This document shows positions 24,808 to 34,476 of a stretch of DNA of 64,000 nt, piece by piece. The stretch's first letter is position 1. Every line of letters starts with the position of its first letter. The DNA comes from Hafnia alvei (GTDB taxonomy: Bacteria; Pseudomonadota; Gammaproteobacteria; Enterobacterales; Enterobacteriaceae), in contig NZ_OZ061315.1 of NCBI RefSeq assembly GCF_964063325.1, positions 3,720,001 through 3,784,000 of the forward strand, given 5' to 3'. The notes below the pieces were generated by a model. It made no database searches. It was not told the DNA's origin and saw only the letters and a program-made list of their open reading frames with translations. The position numbers and the translations under genes were made by a program.

Positions 24808-24847
24808 AATACTCTTCCTGTAGGAAAACTAATTGTCATCAACAACA

Positions 24848-24887
24848 CGGCCCGCCTCATGTCTACAAGAGACGATGATGCAGGCCG
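24848..24887 (-). other. Hairpin in the lpxD-fabZ gap
   Basis: CGGCC (24848-24852) and GGCCG (24883-24887) can close an imperfect stem within the 156-bp gap between lpxD and fabZ. There is no T-run, so it is not an obvious terminator. The gap otherwise shows nothing recognisable. Confidence 0.3.
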
Positions 24888-24963
24888 CAAATCGTTTTAT
24901 ACCCAGTAAAACAGGGTAAATGCCAGGAATATGTATTCACTGACAAAGGTATGGCTTTAGTCG

Positions 24964-25986
24964 TTAGTCATTAGTGACTTTCTTTTCAACGGCTTTTAGA
25001 CGCTTATTGATTTCATCAATATTCATCACCAGAGCTGCCGTTTTACGCCATGCCTTGTTGGGTTGCAGCGGAATACCAGAGGAATAAATACCCGGTTCAG
25101 TGATAGGACGCATCACCATACCCATTCCCGTTACAACGGCTTTGTCGCAAATTTCCATGTGACCATTGATCACACTTGCACCGCCAATCTGGCAGTAACG
25201 ACCAATCTTCAGACTGCCCGCCATGATAACACCGCCAGCAACTGCTGTATTGTCGCCAATCATAACGTTATGTGCAATCTGGCATTGATTGTCGATAATT
25301 ACGCCGTTGCCAATGATGGTGTCATCCAAAGCGCCACGGTCGATGGTGGTACATGCGCCAATTTCAACGCGATCGCCGATACGTACCGTGCCGAGCTGTG
25401 GAATTTTAATCCAATTGCCGCGATCGTTAGCATAACCAAAACCATCAGCGCCGATAACGGTTCCTGACTGAATCAGACATTTCTCACCGATTTCGATTTG
25501 ATGATAAACGCTAACGTTGGCCCACAGGCGTGTGCCTGAACCAATTTTCGTGAACTTACCGACGAAGCAACCAGCACCAATGATGACGTTGTCGCCTAGC
25601 ACGACGCCCTCTTCAATAACCGCATTGGCGCCAACAGAAACATTGCTGCCAAGCTGAGCCGTTGCATCAATCACCGCACTCGGTGCAATATCTTTTGCCG
25701 GAGCCGGTGTTGTATCCATAATCTGTGCCATCAGTGCGTAGGTTAAGTAAGGGTTTCTTACTACCAACGCCGCCGATGTACAGAAAGGCAGATCCGCTTC
25801 AGTCAACACCACAGCGCTTGCATTGCAAGCAGCTAATTGTTCACGGTAGCGACTGTTAGATAAAAAAGTGATTTGCTGCGATTTTGCCGAATGCATTGAA
25901 GCAACGCCGGTGATGACGATATCGCCATCACCGTGAAGCTCTGCATTCAACTGCTGAGCGAGATCAGCGAGTCGAATTGAAGCCAT
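24964..25986 (-). CDS. lpxD: UDP-3-O-(3-hydroxymyristoyl)glucosamine N-acyltransferase
   Basis: LpxD adds the second acyl chain to the lipid A precursor. The 340 residues comprise an N-terminal uridine-binding domain (about 1-100), a left-handed beta-helix of hexapeptide repeats, and a C-terminal helix (EINKRLKAVEKKV). The catalytic His is in CQIAHNVMIGDN (about residue 239). It lies 3 bp after skp and 156 bp before fabZ. Confidence 0.98.
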   Translation of the reverse strand: MASIRLADLAQQLNAELHGDGDIVITGVASMHSAKSQQITFLSNSRYREQLAACNASAVVLTEADLPFCTSAALVVRNPYLTYALMAQIMDTTPAPAKDIAPSAVIDATAQLGSNVSVGANAVIEEGVVLGDNVIIGAGCFVGKFTKIGSGTRLWANVSVYHQIEIGEKCLIQSGTVIGADGFGYANDRGNWIKIPQLGTVRIGDRVEIGACTTIDRGALDDTIIGNGVIIDNQCQIAHNVMIGDNTAVAGGVIMAGSLKIGRYCQIGGASVINGHMEICDKAVVTGMGMVMRPITEPGIYSSGIPLQPNKAWRKTAALVMNIDEINKRLKAVEKKVTND

Positions 25987-25989
25987 GCC

Positions 25990-26487
25990 TTATTTAACCT
26001 GTTTCAGCACTTGTGCAGTGATGTCGTTGGAAGAATCAGCATAAGCAACAGCATTTGCATCAATAACCAGATCGTAGCCTTTGTCTTTAGCAACGGCACG
26101 AACTGCATCCTGAATGCGGCTCAACAGCTTATTACGTTCTTCGCCCTGACGACGACGGTTATCCTGCTCAAAAGCCTGTGCTTTCTGAGAGAAAGCGTCA
26201 CGCTGTGCCATGATGTCTTTTTCCATCTTGGTACGATCGCTAGCTTTCATGGTAGAACCATCACGTTGCAGTTTTTGCATTTTTGACTGCAGATCACGTT
26301 CCTGGCCCTGCAACTCAGTTGCGCGGCTCTTGAATTCGTTCTCCAGTTGTTTTGCAACGGTTGCACGCTGTGGCAACTGCTGGAAGATGCTGGATACGTT
26401 TACAATTGCAATCTTATCAGCAGCTTGTACGTTAGCAGAAACTGCTAATGCCATGCCCAGACCTGCCGCATATAACCACTTTTTCAA
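25990..26487 (-). CDS. skp: Periplasmic chaperone Skp
   Basis: Skp is a trimeric jellyfish-shaped chaperone that holds unfolded outer-membrane proteins for delivery to BamA. The mature protein is mostly charged coiled-coil (residues about 40-130). A signal peptide LKKWLYAAGLGMALAVSANVQA is removed before ADKIAIVN. I chose the TTG at 26487 because AAGGAG ends 6 nt upstream and this starts the signal peptide directly; an upstream ATG at 26526 would add 13 unlikely residues. Product 165 residues (E. coli 161). It follows bamA after a gap with a strong hairpin. Confidence 0.95.
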   Translation of the reverse strand: MKKWLYAAGLGMALAVSANVQAADKIAIVNVSSIFQQLPQRATVAKQLENEFKSRATELQGQERDLQSKMQKLQRDGSTMKASDRTKMEKDIMAQRDAFSQKAQAFEQDNRRRQGEERNKLLSRIQDAVRAVAKDKGYDLVIDANAVAYADSSNDITAQVLKQVK

Positions 26488-26608
26488 TTTAGACTCCTTA
26501 CCATCACCCATATGTGTCGACGACACGTATACCGCATAGGCACCGACCCATAGTGTCTCTCACAACGTCCATTATAAAAGAACGCTCTGAGTGGAACTTA
26601 TGCATTCT

Positions 26609-26632
26609 GGCATGGGGACGTATCCCCATGCC
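26609..26632 (-). other. Perfect hairpin between bamA and skp
   Basis: GGCATGGGGA (26609-26618) and TCCCCATGCC (26623-26632) form a 10-bp stem with a 4-nt loop. No T-run follows on the minus strand. It could slow 3' decay of bamA mRNA or set the bamA/skp ratio. Confidence 0.5.
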
Positions 26633-26661
26633 TTATACAGTAGCTTTTATAGAGTAGCTTA

Positions 26662-29070
26662 TTACCAAGTCTTACCGATGTTAAATTGGAACTGCTCCGC
26701 TTTATCACCGTCGTATTTCTTAACTGGCTGAGCGTACGAGAATACCAATGGCCCCAATGGAGACATCCACTGCAGTGCTAGACCGGCAGAGACACGAATG
26801 TTGCTCGGATCGCTGTAGTCAGGAATACCCTGAGAACTACAGGAGGTCGCTCCACAACCGTTGTTATCCCAATTAGTATCCCAAACGGTACCCGCATCCA
26901 TGAAGATAGAGGTACGCAGAGAATTGGAATATTTCTCACCCACGAACGGCGTTGGCGTAATCAGCTCAAGACTGGCCACTGCCATGGCGTTACCACCCAC
27001 CGCGTCATTGTCATCCGTCTTGCTACTATCAATGCTGCCATTCGAATTCAGATAAACCGCTTTAGGACCGATGTTATTCGATTGGAAACCACGTACCGAG
27101 CTAGAACCACCGGCATAGAAGTTTTCATAGAACGGCATTTCTTTACCGCCAAGACCATCACCGTAGCCTAAACGGGAACGCCCCATCACAACCCAAGAAC
27201 GATCGTCATCCAACGGCAGATAGCTTTGGCTATCGAACGTGATTTTGTAGTATTCGTTATCAGAACCAGGGATGGTCACTTTACCGTTCAGAGACGCTTT
27301 CGTGCCCTGAGTTGGGAAGAATCCACGGTCAACGTTGTTATATGACCAGCCTAAGGTATACGTGAAGTCATCAGCGGTATAATCAGCTTTCTTCGTATCA
27401 TCCAGATGCTGGCCCATGGAGTCCAGATAACGCCACATAGCGACCTGTGGCTGCATATCAGACAGGGAGTTATGTACGTAACCCAGACCGGTACGCAACG
27501 AGTTATTTTCGTTGATTGGGAACCCTAAGGTGCCATCAAGTCCATAGCTGCTGTTGGTATAGTCAGACAGATCCGCATCATCAGCTTTAAAGTCGTTATA
27601 GAAAATACGACCACCCAAGCTCACACCGTCAACGGTGAAGTACGGGTCTGTCATAGACAGTTCAGCATAGGTTTGGTAGTCGTTTTTGGTACCGCTAATA
27701 CCAACGGTATTACCTGTACCCAACCAGTTTTCCTGCTGAACGCCGACTTGGAAGCTAACGCCACTTTCAGTACCAAAGCCCACACCGAAGTTGAAAGTAC
27801 CGGTGTTACGCTCTTTTACCTTATAGGTGACATCTACCTGATCCGGCGTACCTGGAACACGCTGAGTATCAACATCAACGGTTTCAAAATAACCGGTACG
27901 GTTCAGACGTTCTTTACCCTGATCGACCAAGTCGCTGCCCAGCCACGCACCTTCCATCTGGCGCATTTCGCGACGCAGAACGGAATCTTTACTGGTGTCA
28001 TTGCCTGCAAACTTGATGTTACGCACGTAATAACGGTTACCCGCATCGACGTTCATATGCAACTTAACGGTTTTATCCGCATCGTTGATTTCAGGCTGAG
28101 TCTGCACTTTTGGATAAGCATAACCGTAGCGACCGAGGAGTTTCTTAACGTCATCCTCCATCTTGGTCACTTTGGCACCGTTATACAGTTCACCCGGTTC
28201 AATCGTGGTCAAGCGGTTGATTTCGGTGCTATAACCTGCCATGTTACCGTTCACGTCAACGCCGGTCAGTTTGTACTGATCGCCTTCAGTGATGTTAATG
28301 GTGATGTAGATGCCTTTTTTATCCGGCGTTAAGCTCACCTGAGTAGAATCAATATTGAAACGGGCGTAGCCGCGGTCCAAGTAGAAGCTTCTCAAGGTTT
28401 CTAAGTCGCCAGACAGTTTTTGTTTTTGATATTTACGGTCACCAACCAAGTTCCACCAAGGAACTTCGTCGCGCAGTTGGAAACGCGCAATCAACTCTTC
28501 GGAGGTGAACGCGTGGTTCCCTACGATATTGATTTGCTGAATCTGAGCGGATTTACCTTCAGTAAATACCAGTTTCAAGTCAACACGGTTACGAGGCAGA
28601 GGTGTTACCACCGCTTTCACCGTCGCACTGTATTTACCGACGCTGTAGTAGAAATCTTCCAGACCCTTTTCAATGCTAGAAAGCATTGTGCGGTCCAGAG
28701 CTTCACCTACGCGCACGCCAGAAGCTTCAAGGTTCTGCTTCAGCATGTCGTCTTTTACAGACTTGTTACCGGAGAAGGTAATACTCGCGATCGTAGGACG
28801 TTCCTTAACCTGCACGATCAAGTTCTCACCATCGCGCAGCACCCGAACATCTTCGAAGTTGCCGGTCGCATATAATGCGCGAATAGTGTTACTGAGATCT
28901 TCATCGCTGACGGTATCGCCAACGCGAACCGGCATGTTAAGTAACGCCGCACCGACGGCGACCCGCTGCAGGCCTTCGAAATGAATATTTTTCACTACGA
29001 ATCCATCTGCACCGTATACGGTTGCGCTGCCAAACAGCAGCGACGCTATGAGCAACTTTTTCATCGCCAT
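26662..29070 (-). CDS. bamA: Outer-membrane protein assembly factor BamA
   Basis: BamA is the essential core of the BAM complex that inserts beta-barrel proteins into the outer membrane. The 802 residues (E. coli 810) have a signal peptide (1-20), five POTRA domains (about 21-420) and a 16-strand barrel ending QFQFNIGKTW. The loop-6 motif SSVRGF is present. Two differences from E. coli stand out. The loop-6 cysteine pair is missing (codons around 27000-27060). A new Cys pair spaced by four residues (codons 26854-26856 and 26839-26841) lies in the next extracellular loop. It sits between rseP and skp in a conserved order. Confidence 0.98.
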   Translation of the reverse strand: MAMKKLLIASLLFGSATVYGADGFVVKNIHFEGLQRVAVGAALLNMPVRVGDTVSDEDLSNTIRALYATGNFEDVRVLRDGENLIVQVKERPTIASITFSGNKSVKDDMLKQNLEASGVRVGEALDRTMLSSIEKGLEDFYYSVGKYSATVKAVVTPLPRNRVDLKLVFTEGKSAQIQQINIVGNHAFTSEELIARFQLRDEVPWWNLVGDRKYQKQKLSGDLETLRSFYLDRGYARFNIDSTQVSLTPDKKGIYITINITEGDQYKLTGVDVNGNMAGYSTEINRLTTIEPGELYNGAKVTKMEDDVKKLLGRYGYAYPKVQTQPEINDADKTVKLHMNVDAGNRYYVRNIKFAGNDTSKDSVLRREMRQMEGAWLGSDLVDQGKERLNRTGYFETVDVDTQRVPGTPDQVDVTYKVKERNTGTFNFGVGFGTESGVSFQVGVQQENWLGTGNTVGISGTKNDYQTYAELSMTDPYFTVDGVSLGGRIFYNDFKADDADLSDYTNSSYGLDGTLGFPINENNSLRTGLGYVHNSLSDMQPQVAMWRYLDSMGQHLDDTKKADYTADDFTYTLGWSYNNVDRGFFPTQGTKASLNGKVTIPGSDNEYYKITFDSQSYLPLDDDRSWVVMGRSRLGYGDGLGGKEMPFYENFYAGGSSSVRGFQSNNIGPKAVYLNSNGSIDSSKTDDNDAVGGNAMAVASLELITPTPFVGEKYSNSLRTSIFMDAGTVWDTNWDNNGCGATSCSSQGIPDYSDPSNIRVSAGLALQWMSPLGPLVFSYAQPVKKYDGDKAEQFQFNIGKTW

Positions 29071-29107
29071 CGTTGTTATGCGTTCTTCCTAACCTAAATC
29101 CCGTCCC

Positions 29108-30463
29108 TTAAAGGCGCGAGAAATCATTGAAGAGTGCAAGCCCCATTAACAACACCAGTAAAATAGAACCGATGCGATAACTGAAGTCTTGAACTCGCTC
29201 GGAAACCGGCCCTCCTTTTAGCTTTTCAATCGCTAAGAAGAGCAAGTGACCACCATCAAGTACTGGGAGTGGGAACAGGTTGATAATCCCTAAATTAACG
29301 CTGATAAGCGCTAAGAACATTAGGTAATACACAACACCGTACTCCGCTGACATCCCTGCGCCCTGCGCGATCGAAATCGGCCCACTCAGGTTATTCAGCT
29401 TCACATCACCAGTAATTAGTTTCCCTACCATAGAGACCGTTAGCTTCATCAATTGCCATGTTTTATCACTGGCCTGATAGATCGCCATAAACGGTCCATA
29501 TTGTCGAATCGTCTTATACTCGTTAGGCAATGGAATAACTTTCGGCGCGATGCCTGCAAAGCCTTCCATTTTACCAGCACCAACAGATTTGCTGTCTGGT
29601 GTTAACTGCAATGATTGAATATTTCCATTGCGTTCAATATCAAGTGCTATGCTTTCGTTAGGTCTTTCACGGACCTGCTTAACAAAAGTTTGCCAGTTCA
29701 ATAACGGCTGACCATCGACTTTAACGATCCTATCGCCGACTTGCAAACCTGCTTTCTGAGCCGCTGAATCCTTTTGCACTTCAGCAAGGATCGGCTCAAT
29801 CTGCGGGCCACGCGGCACGATGCCAAGCGAAACTACCGGATCTTGCTTATCTGGTTCAAACTGCCAATGCGTCAGATCCAGAGTTTTCTGCGTTTTATTG
29901 TCACTGCCAAACGGCGCGACTTCAACGGTGGTCTCTTTCGCACCAATTTTACCGACCAGCGCTAAACGAACAGAATCCCAGTCAGGCGTTTCGATACCTG
30001 CAACGGACTTTAGTTCCAATCCTGGTGAAATATCTGCTTGGGCCGCTACCGATTGAGGAACAATTTCGCCAATAACCGGACGAACGCTGGGAACGCCAAT
30101 AACAAACACAAACCAGTAAGCGACTATAGCAAACAGAAAGTTAGCAATAGGACCTGCGCTAACAATTGCCGCTCGCTGCCACACCGTTTTGTTATTAAAC
30201 GCCTGATGACGAAACTCAGGAGCAACGCTCTCTACACGCTCATCCAGCATTTTGACATAGCCACCAAGCGGGATAAGAGCCAGCACATATTCGGTACCGC
30301 TACGGTCTACACGACGCCACAGCGCCTTACCAAAACCGATAGAAAAACGCTCAACCTTCACGCCACAGCGGCGAGCCACCCAAAAGTGGCCAAACTCATG
30401 CACCGTGATCAACACCCCAAGCGCCACTAAAAACGCAATCAGGCTCCAGAGTATATTGGTCAT
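29108..30463 (-). CDS. rseP: Site-2 intramembrane protease RseP
   Basis: RseP cuts the anti-sigma factor RseA within the membrane after DegS cleavage, releasing sigma-E, and clears leftover signal peptides. The zinc-binding HEFGH is at residues 22-26 and the third ligand lies in PLPVLDGGHLLF near the C-terminus. Two periplasmic PDZ domains (about 115-320, including GLQVGDRIVKVDGQPL) and four membrane segments are visible. Length 451 (E. coli 450). It lies in the ispU-cdsA-rseP-bamA cluster. Confidence 0.98.
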   Translation of the reverse strand: MTNILWSLIAFLVALGVLITVHEFGHFWVARRCGVKVERFSIGFGKALWRRVDRSGTEYVLALIPLGGYVKMLDERVESVAPEFRHQAFNNKTVWQRAAIVSAGPIANFLFAIVAYWFVFVIGVPSVRPVIGEIVPQSVAAQADISPGLELKSVAGIETPDWDSVRLALVGKIGAKETTVEVAPFGSDNKTQKTLDLTHWQFEPDKQDPVVSLGIVPRGPQIEPILAEVQKDSAAQKAGLQVGDRIVKVDGQPLLNWQTFVKQVRERPNESIALDIERNGNIQSLQLTPDSKSVGAGKMEGFAGIAPKVIPLPNEYKTIRQYGPFMAIYQASDKTWQLMKLTVSMVGKLITGDVKLNNLSGPISIAQGAGMSAEYGVVYYLMFLALISVNLGIINLFPLPVLDGGHLLFLAIEKLKGGPVSERVQDFSYRIGSILLVLLMGLALFNDFSRL

Positions 30464-30488
30464 TGGTAAGCTCCCTGTCTCAAGCGGA

Positions 30489-31340
30489 CTAGTAAAACAC
30501 TAACAGCATAAGACATGCAAACACAGGTACTGCCGCAGTCAAACTATCAATACGGTCCAGAATGCCGCCATGACCGGGAATTAAATGCCCGCTGTCTTTA
30601 ATGCCGGCTTCGCGTTTGAACATGCTTTCGGTTAAATCACCCAGCACCGAAACCAATGCGGCCACAATAGAACAAATCAGCAGCGTAGTTGGCACTATGG
30701 CGAGCGGCGCGTACAAACCAAAGCCCCACGAAATTAGCGCTGAGGTAATCAAGCCACCGATGAAGCCTTCCCACGTTTTACCCGGAGAAACCTTTGGTGC
30801 CAGCTTGTTCTTACCAAACAGTTTGCCAAACATGTAGGCACCAGAATCTGCGCCCCATACAAGGAACATCACATACAGCAGCCACCATGCCCCTTGATAG
30901 TGATTGGCGTCATAGCCGTGTTGACGTAGCGCAATCATTCCCCAAAAGAATGGAATGATAGTCGCTGCACCAAAAACAATTTTGAGTACGCGAGAGTGTT
31001 TCCACCATCCCGCAGACTTGGGATAAAACAGCACCAAAAACAGCGCAACAATCCACCAAACAACCGACGCCCACAGCGAACCTGCAATTAACGGCAGGTG
31101 CACGCTTCGATTAAACTCAGGCAGACTCAGCAACATCGCGGCTAGCACCAGACCGCAGATCACTGCGCCCCAGATACGCTGCGAATTAGATGTGAACCCA
31201 GCAAGTTGTCCCCACTCCCAAGCGGCTAGCATGCATATGACTAAGGTCACAATCGCAAAACCAACGGGAGGTAATAAAAACAGCGCCGCAATGACAATAG
31301 GCACTAAGATCAAAGCAGTAATAATGCGAGACTTCAGCAA
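30489..31340 (-). CDS. cdsA: CDP-diglyceride synthase
   Basis: CdsA makes CDP-diacylglycerol from phosphatidate and CTP, the precursor of all phospholipids. The 283-residue product is highly hydrophobic with about eight membrane segments. The family signature LGDLTESMFKREAGIKDSG, followed by HGGILDRIDS, is near the C-terminus. It lies 9 bp after ispU and 25 bp before rseP. Confidence 0.97.
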   Translation of the reverse strand: MLKSRIITALILVPIVIAALFLLPPVGFAIVTLVICMLAAWEWGQLAGFTSNSQRIWGAVICGLVLAAMLLSLPEFNRSVHLPLIAGSLWASVVWWIVALFLVLFYPKSAGWWKHSRVLKIVFGAATIIPFFWGMIALRQHGYDANHYQGAWWLLYVMFLVWGADSGAYMFGKLFGKNKLAPKVSPGKTWEGFIGGLITSALISWGFGLYAPLAIVPTTLLICSIVAALVSVLGDLTESMFKREAGIKDSGHLIPGHGGILDRIDSLTAAVPVFACLMLLVFY

Positions 31341-31349
31341 GAGATCCCC

Positions 31350-32111
31350 CTAAGACGCATCTGATGCGTTGATAGGTGTAGTGCCTCCGAAGCGGCGCTC
31401 GCGTTGCGCAAATGCATTAAGTGCACCTTCAAAGGTAAGTTCATCAAAATCAGGCCACAGCACATCCGTGAAATAAAACTCGGAATATGCGATTTGCCAC
31501 AGCAAAAAGTTGCTGACCCGATGCTCTCCACCGGTCCGAATGACAAGGTCAACCGGAGCCAGATCGTGTAAGCAAACTTGCTGGCTCAGCAAGTCCTCAG
31601 TGATATCTTCAGGTTGAAGCACTCCTGCCTTAACCTGCTCGGCCAGCGTTTTCACGCCCTGCATGATATCCCATCGCCCACCATAATTAGCGGCAATATT
31701 TAACGTTAGCCCATCATTATTTTCAGTTAATTGCTCAGAACGACGAATACGCTCTTGTAAGCGCGAGCTAAAACGGCCGATATCACCGATGATTTTCAGA
31801 CGTACATTGTGCTTATGCAAGCTTTTCACTTCGCCGTCTAATGCCCGGATGAAGAGCTCCATTAGCGCGCTGACTTCCTGCGCAGGGCGGTTCCAATTCT
31901 CACTACTAAACGCATACAACGTTAACGCCTTGATGCCATGGCTAACTGCAAAACGTACGGAACGACGTACCGATTTCACCCCAGCTTTATGGCCAAATAC
32001 ACGCATTTTGCCCTGACGCTTCGCCCAACGGCCATTGCCGTCCATAATGATAGCGACGTGCTGTGGACCACAGACTATCTCGTCAGTCATTGGTGATTGA
32101 GTGGAAGACAT
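31350..32111 (-). CDS. ispU: Undecaprenyl diphosphate synthase
   Basis: IspU (UppS) builds the C55 lipid carrier for peptidoglycan and O-antigen. The catalytic Asp is in HVAIIMDGNGRWAK (Asp24 with this start); LTLYAFSSENWNRP and DLVIRTGGEHRVSNFLLWQ are also typical. I prefer ATG 32111 (253 residues; E. coli 253). The TTG at 32123 is in frame but GAGGAA almost touches it, so both starts are imperfectly spaced. It precedes cdsA by 9 bp. Confidence 0.95.
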   Translation of the reverse strand: MSSTQSPMTDEIVCGPQHVAIIMDGNGRWAKRQGKMRVFGHKAGVKSVRRSVRFAVSHGIKALTLYAFSSENWNRPAQEVSALMELFIRALDGEVKSLHKHNVRLKIIGDIGRFSSRLQERIRRSEQLTENNDGLTLNIAANYGGRWDIMQGVKTLAEQVKAGVLQPEDITEDLLSQQVCLHDLAPVDLVIRTGGEHRVSNFLLWQIAYSEFYFTDVLWPDFDELTFEGALNAFAQRERRFGGTTPINASDAS

Positions 32112-32234
32112 ACGTGTAATCAATTCCTCAAAAGCATGGCGCCGAAGTAAGCGGCAACATCAAGCTCACCTTGCCCATGCGACATCAATTGCACAAACTG
32201 AACCGAGTATTAAATAACCAAGTGTTTAATGCGC

Positions 32235-32260
32235 AAAAAAGCCGTGTACTAGTCACGGCT
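32235..32260 (-). terminator. Terminator after dxr
   Basis: AGCCGTG (32240-32246) and CACGGCT (32254-32260) pair with a 7-nt loop; reading the minus strand the stem is followed by TTTTT. It lies in the 275-bp gap between dxr and ispU, so ispU-cdsA-rseP must have its own promoter. Confidence 0.8.
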
Positions 32261-32386
32261 AACCAATTAATCAGCAGCAAAATCAAAATACTTAGCGCAC
32301 TAAATATCTCGCCCCACCGAAAGTTGTCGCAAACTATATCATTTCACCTGAACCGCCACAAACTACCTACACAGGGAATAGCAGAT

Positions 32387-33586
32387 CTATATTAGGAAGT
32401 TCGCACTCAGACGAGTGGCTACTTCACGCGCTTGGCGGTCAATATCCAAGACTTCTGCAATGCTTTGCGGCTCACAACACGTCAATGCCGACAAAACGTC
32501 CTGATTTAGCGCTGCAATATCGGTGAAACGAATTTGCCCACGTAAGAACGCATCCACTGAAATTTCGTTTGCCGCATTCAACGCGGTTGTCGCTGCCTGC
32601 CCTGCTCGCGACGCGTCTATCGCCAGTTGCAAACAAGGATAGCGCACCATATCAGGTTGCTCGAACGTAAATGAGCCAATTTTGCAGAAATCGAGAGGTT
32701 CGACACCGGTTTGCACACGAGCTGGATAAGCCATCGCATGGGCAATCGGCGTGCGCATGTCTGGCGAACCTAGCTGGGCAATTACGCTACCATCACGGTA
32801 ACGCACCATAGAATGAATGACGGATTGAGGATGAATTATTACCTCCATCTCGGACTCTGAGGCATTAAACAGCCAACGAGCTTCGATGTACTCGAGCCCT
32901 TTATTCATCATGGTGGCAGAATCGACGGAAATCTTACGCCCCATCGACCAGTTTGGATGCGCACAGGCCTGATCGGGCGTGACCGCAGCAAAATCGCCCA
33001 TCGGCAATTGGCGGAATGGTCCTCCTGAGCCGGTAAGAACAATACGCGATATGCCGTTCTCATTCAGTGAGGCAAAGCCAAGATTCTTTTGTACAGCCTC
33101 GGGCAAACTCTGAAAAATCGCATTATGCTCGCTGTCGATAGGCAACAGCTGAGCGCGACTCTGTTTCAGCGCATCCATAAACAGACGTCCACAGGTCACT
33201 AACGCCTCTTTATTGGCCAGTAAAACCTGCTTATTGGCTTTAATCGCGGCCAGCGTCGGCAAGAGGCCTGCTGCGCCAACAATGGCAGCCATCACCTGAT
33301 CAACCTCATCCAGCGCGGCTAAATCGCAGGCAGCCGGCTCGCCAGACATCACCTCGATGCCGCTAAGCCCTGCGTCTTGTAAGCGTTGACGAAGCATCTG
33401 GGCAGCATGGTCATCAGCCATAGAAACATAGCGCGGAGCGAACTCAACGCACTGCTGGAACATGACTTCGACGTTTTTACCTGCCACCAGCGCGGCAACT
33501 TTAAATTTATCAGGATTTGCTCGCACCACAGCCAGTGTACTGGTGCCAATGGAGCCGGTAGAACCAAGAATAGTCAGTTGCTTCAT
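32387..33586 (-). CDS. dxr: 1-deoxy-D-xylulose 5-phosphate reductoisomerase
   Basis: Dxr (IspC) turns DXP into methylerythritol 4-phosphate with NADPH, the committed step of the non-mevalonate isoprenoid pathway. The Rossmann motif GSTGSIGTSTL is at residues 8-18. The metal-binding region LLPIDSEHNAIFQSL and GSGGPFRQLP are present. Length 399 (E. coli 398). It lies between frr and ispU, with terminators on both sides, so it may be monocistronic. Confidence 0.98.
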   Translation of the reverse strand: MKQLTILGSTGSIGTSTLAVVRANPDKFKVAALVAGKNVEVMFQQCVEFAPRYVSMADDHAAQMLRQRLQDAGLSGIEVMSGEPAACDLAALDEVDQVMAAIVGAAGLLPTLAAIKANKQVLLANKEALVTCGRLFMDALKQSRAQLLPIDSEHNAIFQSLPEAVQKNLGFASLNENGISRIVLTGSGGPFRQLPMGDFAAVTPDQACAHPNWSMGRKISVDSATMMNKGLEYIEARWLFNASESEMEVIIHPQSVIHSMVRYRDGSVIAQLGSPDMRTPIAHAMAYPARVQTGVEPLDFCKIGSFTFEQPDMVRYPCLQLAIDASRAGQAATTALNAANEISVDAFLRGQIRFTDIAALNQDVLSALTCCEPQSIAEVLDIDRQAREVATRLSANFLI

Positions 33587-33705
33587 GAGGGGTCTTCTGA
33601 ATAACTGTTTAGAACAGGAGATGCATCAGTCTGAAACTAAGACGACGGATTGTCTATGAGAATTAGCCCGCCTTCAGCAACAGCCTGAGGTTTCTCGGAT
33701 AGCCT

Positions 33706-33740
33706 AAAAAACAAAAGCGCCGCCGGGGCGACGCTTTTTT
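33706..33740 (-). terminator. Terminator after frr
   Basis: On the minus strand AAAGCGTCGCC pairs with GGCGGCGCTTT (one G-T pair), followed by TGTTTTTTAGG. It lies between frr and dxr. Confidence 0.85.
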
Positions 33741-33755
33741 CAAGCCGGTGAGGAA

Positions 33756-34313
33756 TTAAACCTCCATCAACTCTTTTTCTTTGTCAGCTAATGCAGCGTC
33801 GATCTTTTTGATCATTACGTCAGTCATTTTCTGCACTTCGTCTTGCGATTTACGATCTTCGTCTTCGCTGATCTCTTTATCTTTCAGCAAAACTTTAACT
33901 TTATCGTTCGCATCACGGCGTACGTTACGAACAGACACACGGCCCTGTTCAGCTTCAGCACGAACCAGTTTGATCAGGTCTTTACGACGCTCTTCGGTCA
34001 GCGCTGGCAATGGAACACGGATAACCGCGCCCGCAGACATTGGGTTTAAGCCCAAATCAGAAGCCATGATCGCTTTTTCTACCGCAGCAGACAAAGAACG
34101 ATCGAACACGGTGATCGCCAGTGTGCGAGAGTCTTCAGCAACCACGTTAGCGACCTGACGCAAAGGCGTAGCAGATCCATAATATTCTACAGAAATACCA
34201 TCCAACAGGTTCGGATGAGCACGACCCGTACGGATCTTGTTGATGTTTGACTTAAATACTTCAACGCATTTGTCCATGCGCGTTTCGGCATCTTTTTTGA
34301 TTTCGTTGATCAC
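33756..34313 (-). CDS. frr: Ribosome recycling factor
   Basis: RRF splits post-termination ribosomes with EF-G. The 185-residue product, same length as in E. coli, has the tRNA-mimic three-helix bundle features: MDKCVEVFKSNINKIRTGRAHPNLLDGI at the N-terminus and RVPLPALTEERRKDLIKLVR near residue 110. It is separated from pyrH by 163 bp that include a short palindrome and nothing else recognisable. Confidence 0.98.
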   Translation of the reverse strand: MINEIKKDAETRMDKCVEVFKSNINKIRTGRAHPNLLDGISVEYYGSATPLRQVANVVAEDSRTLAITVFDRSLSAAVEKAIMASDLGLNPMSAGAVIRVPLPALTEERRKDLIKLVRAEAEQGRVSVRNVRRDANDKVKVLLKDKEISEDEDRKSQDEVQKMTDVMIKKIDAALADKEKELMEV

Positions 34314-34476
34314 GTTGCGAACCCTTGAAAACGGTTAATTAAACTGGCGCTTCGTCTTGAGAAACGCCGATATATTTTCAATCAAGCGTAACTGGCAAGA
34401 AAGCCTGACGCAATATTCATCGAGTAAAAATGACGCGTAAGGCTCTCACGTTCGTAGAGCGCCGTTATGCTCCAAA

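Noticed and set aside
27673..28332. 219-aa plus-strand frame opposite bamA
   Set aside because: Shadow frame of bamA; no recognisable domain.
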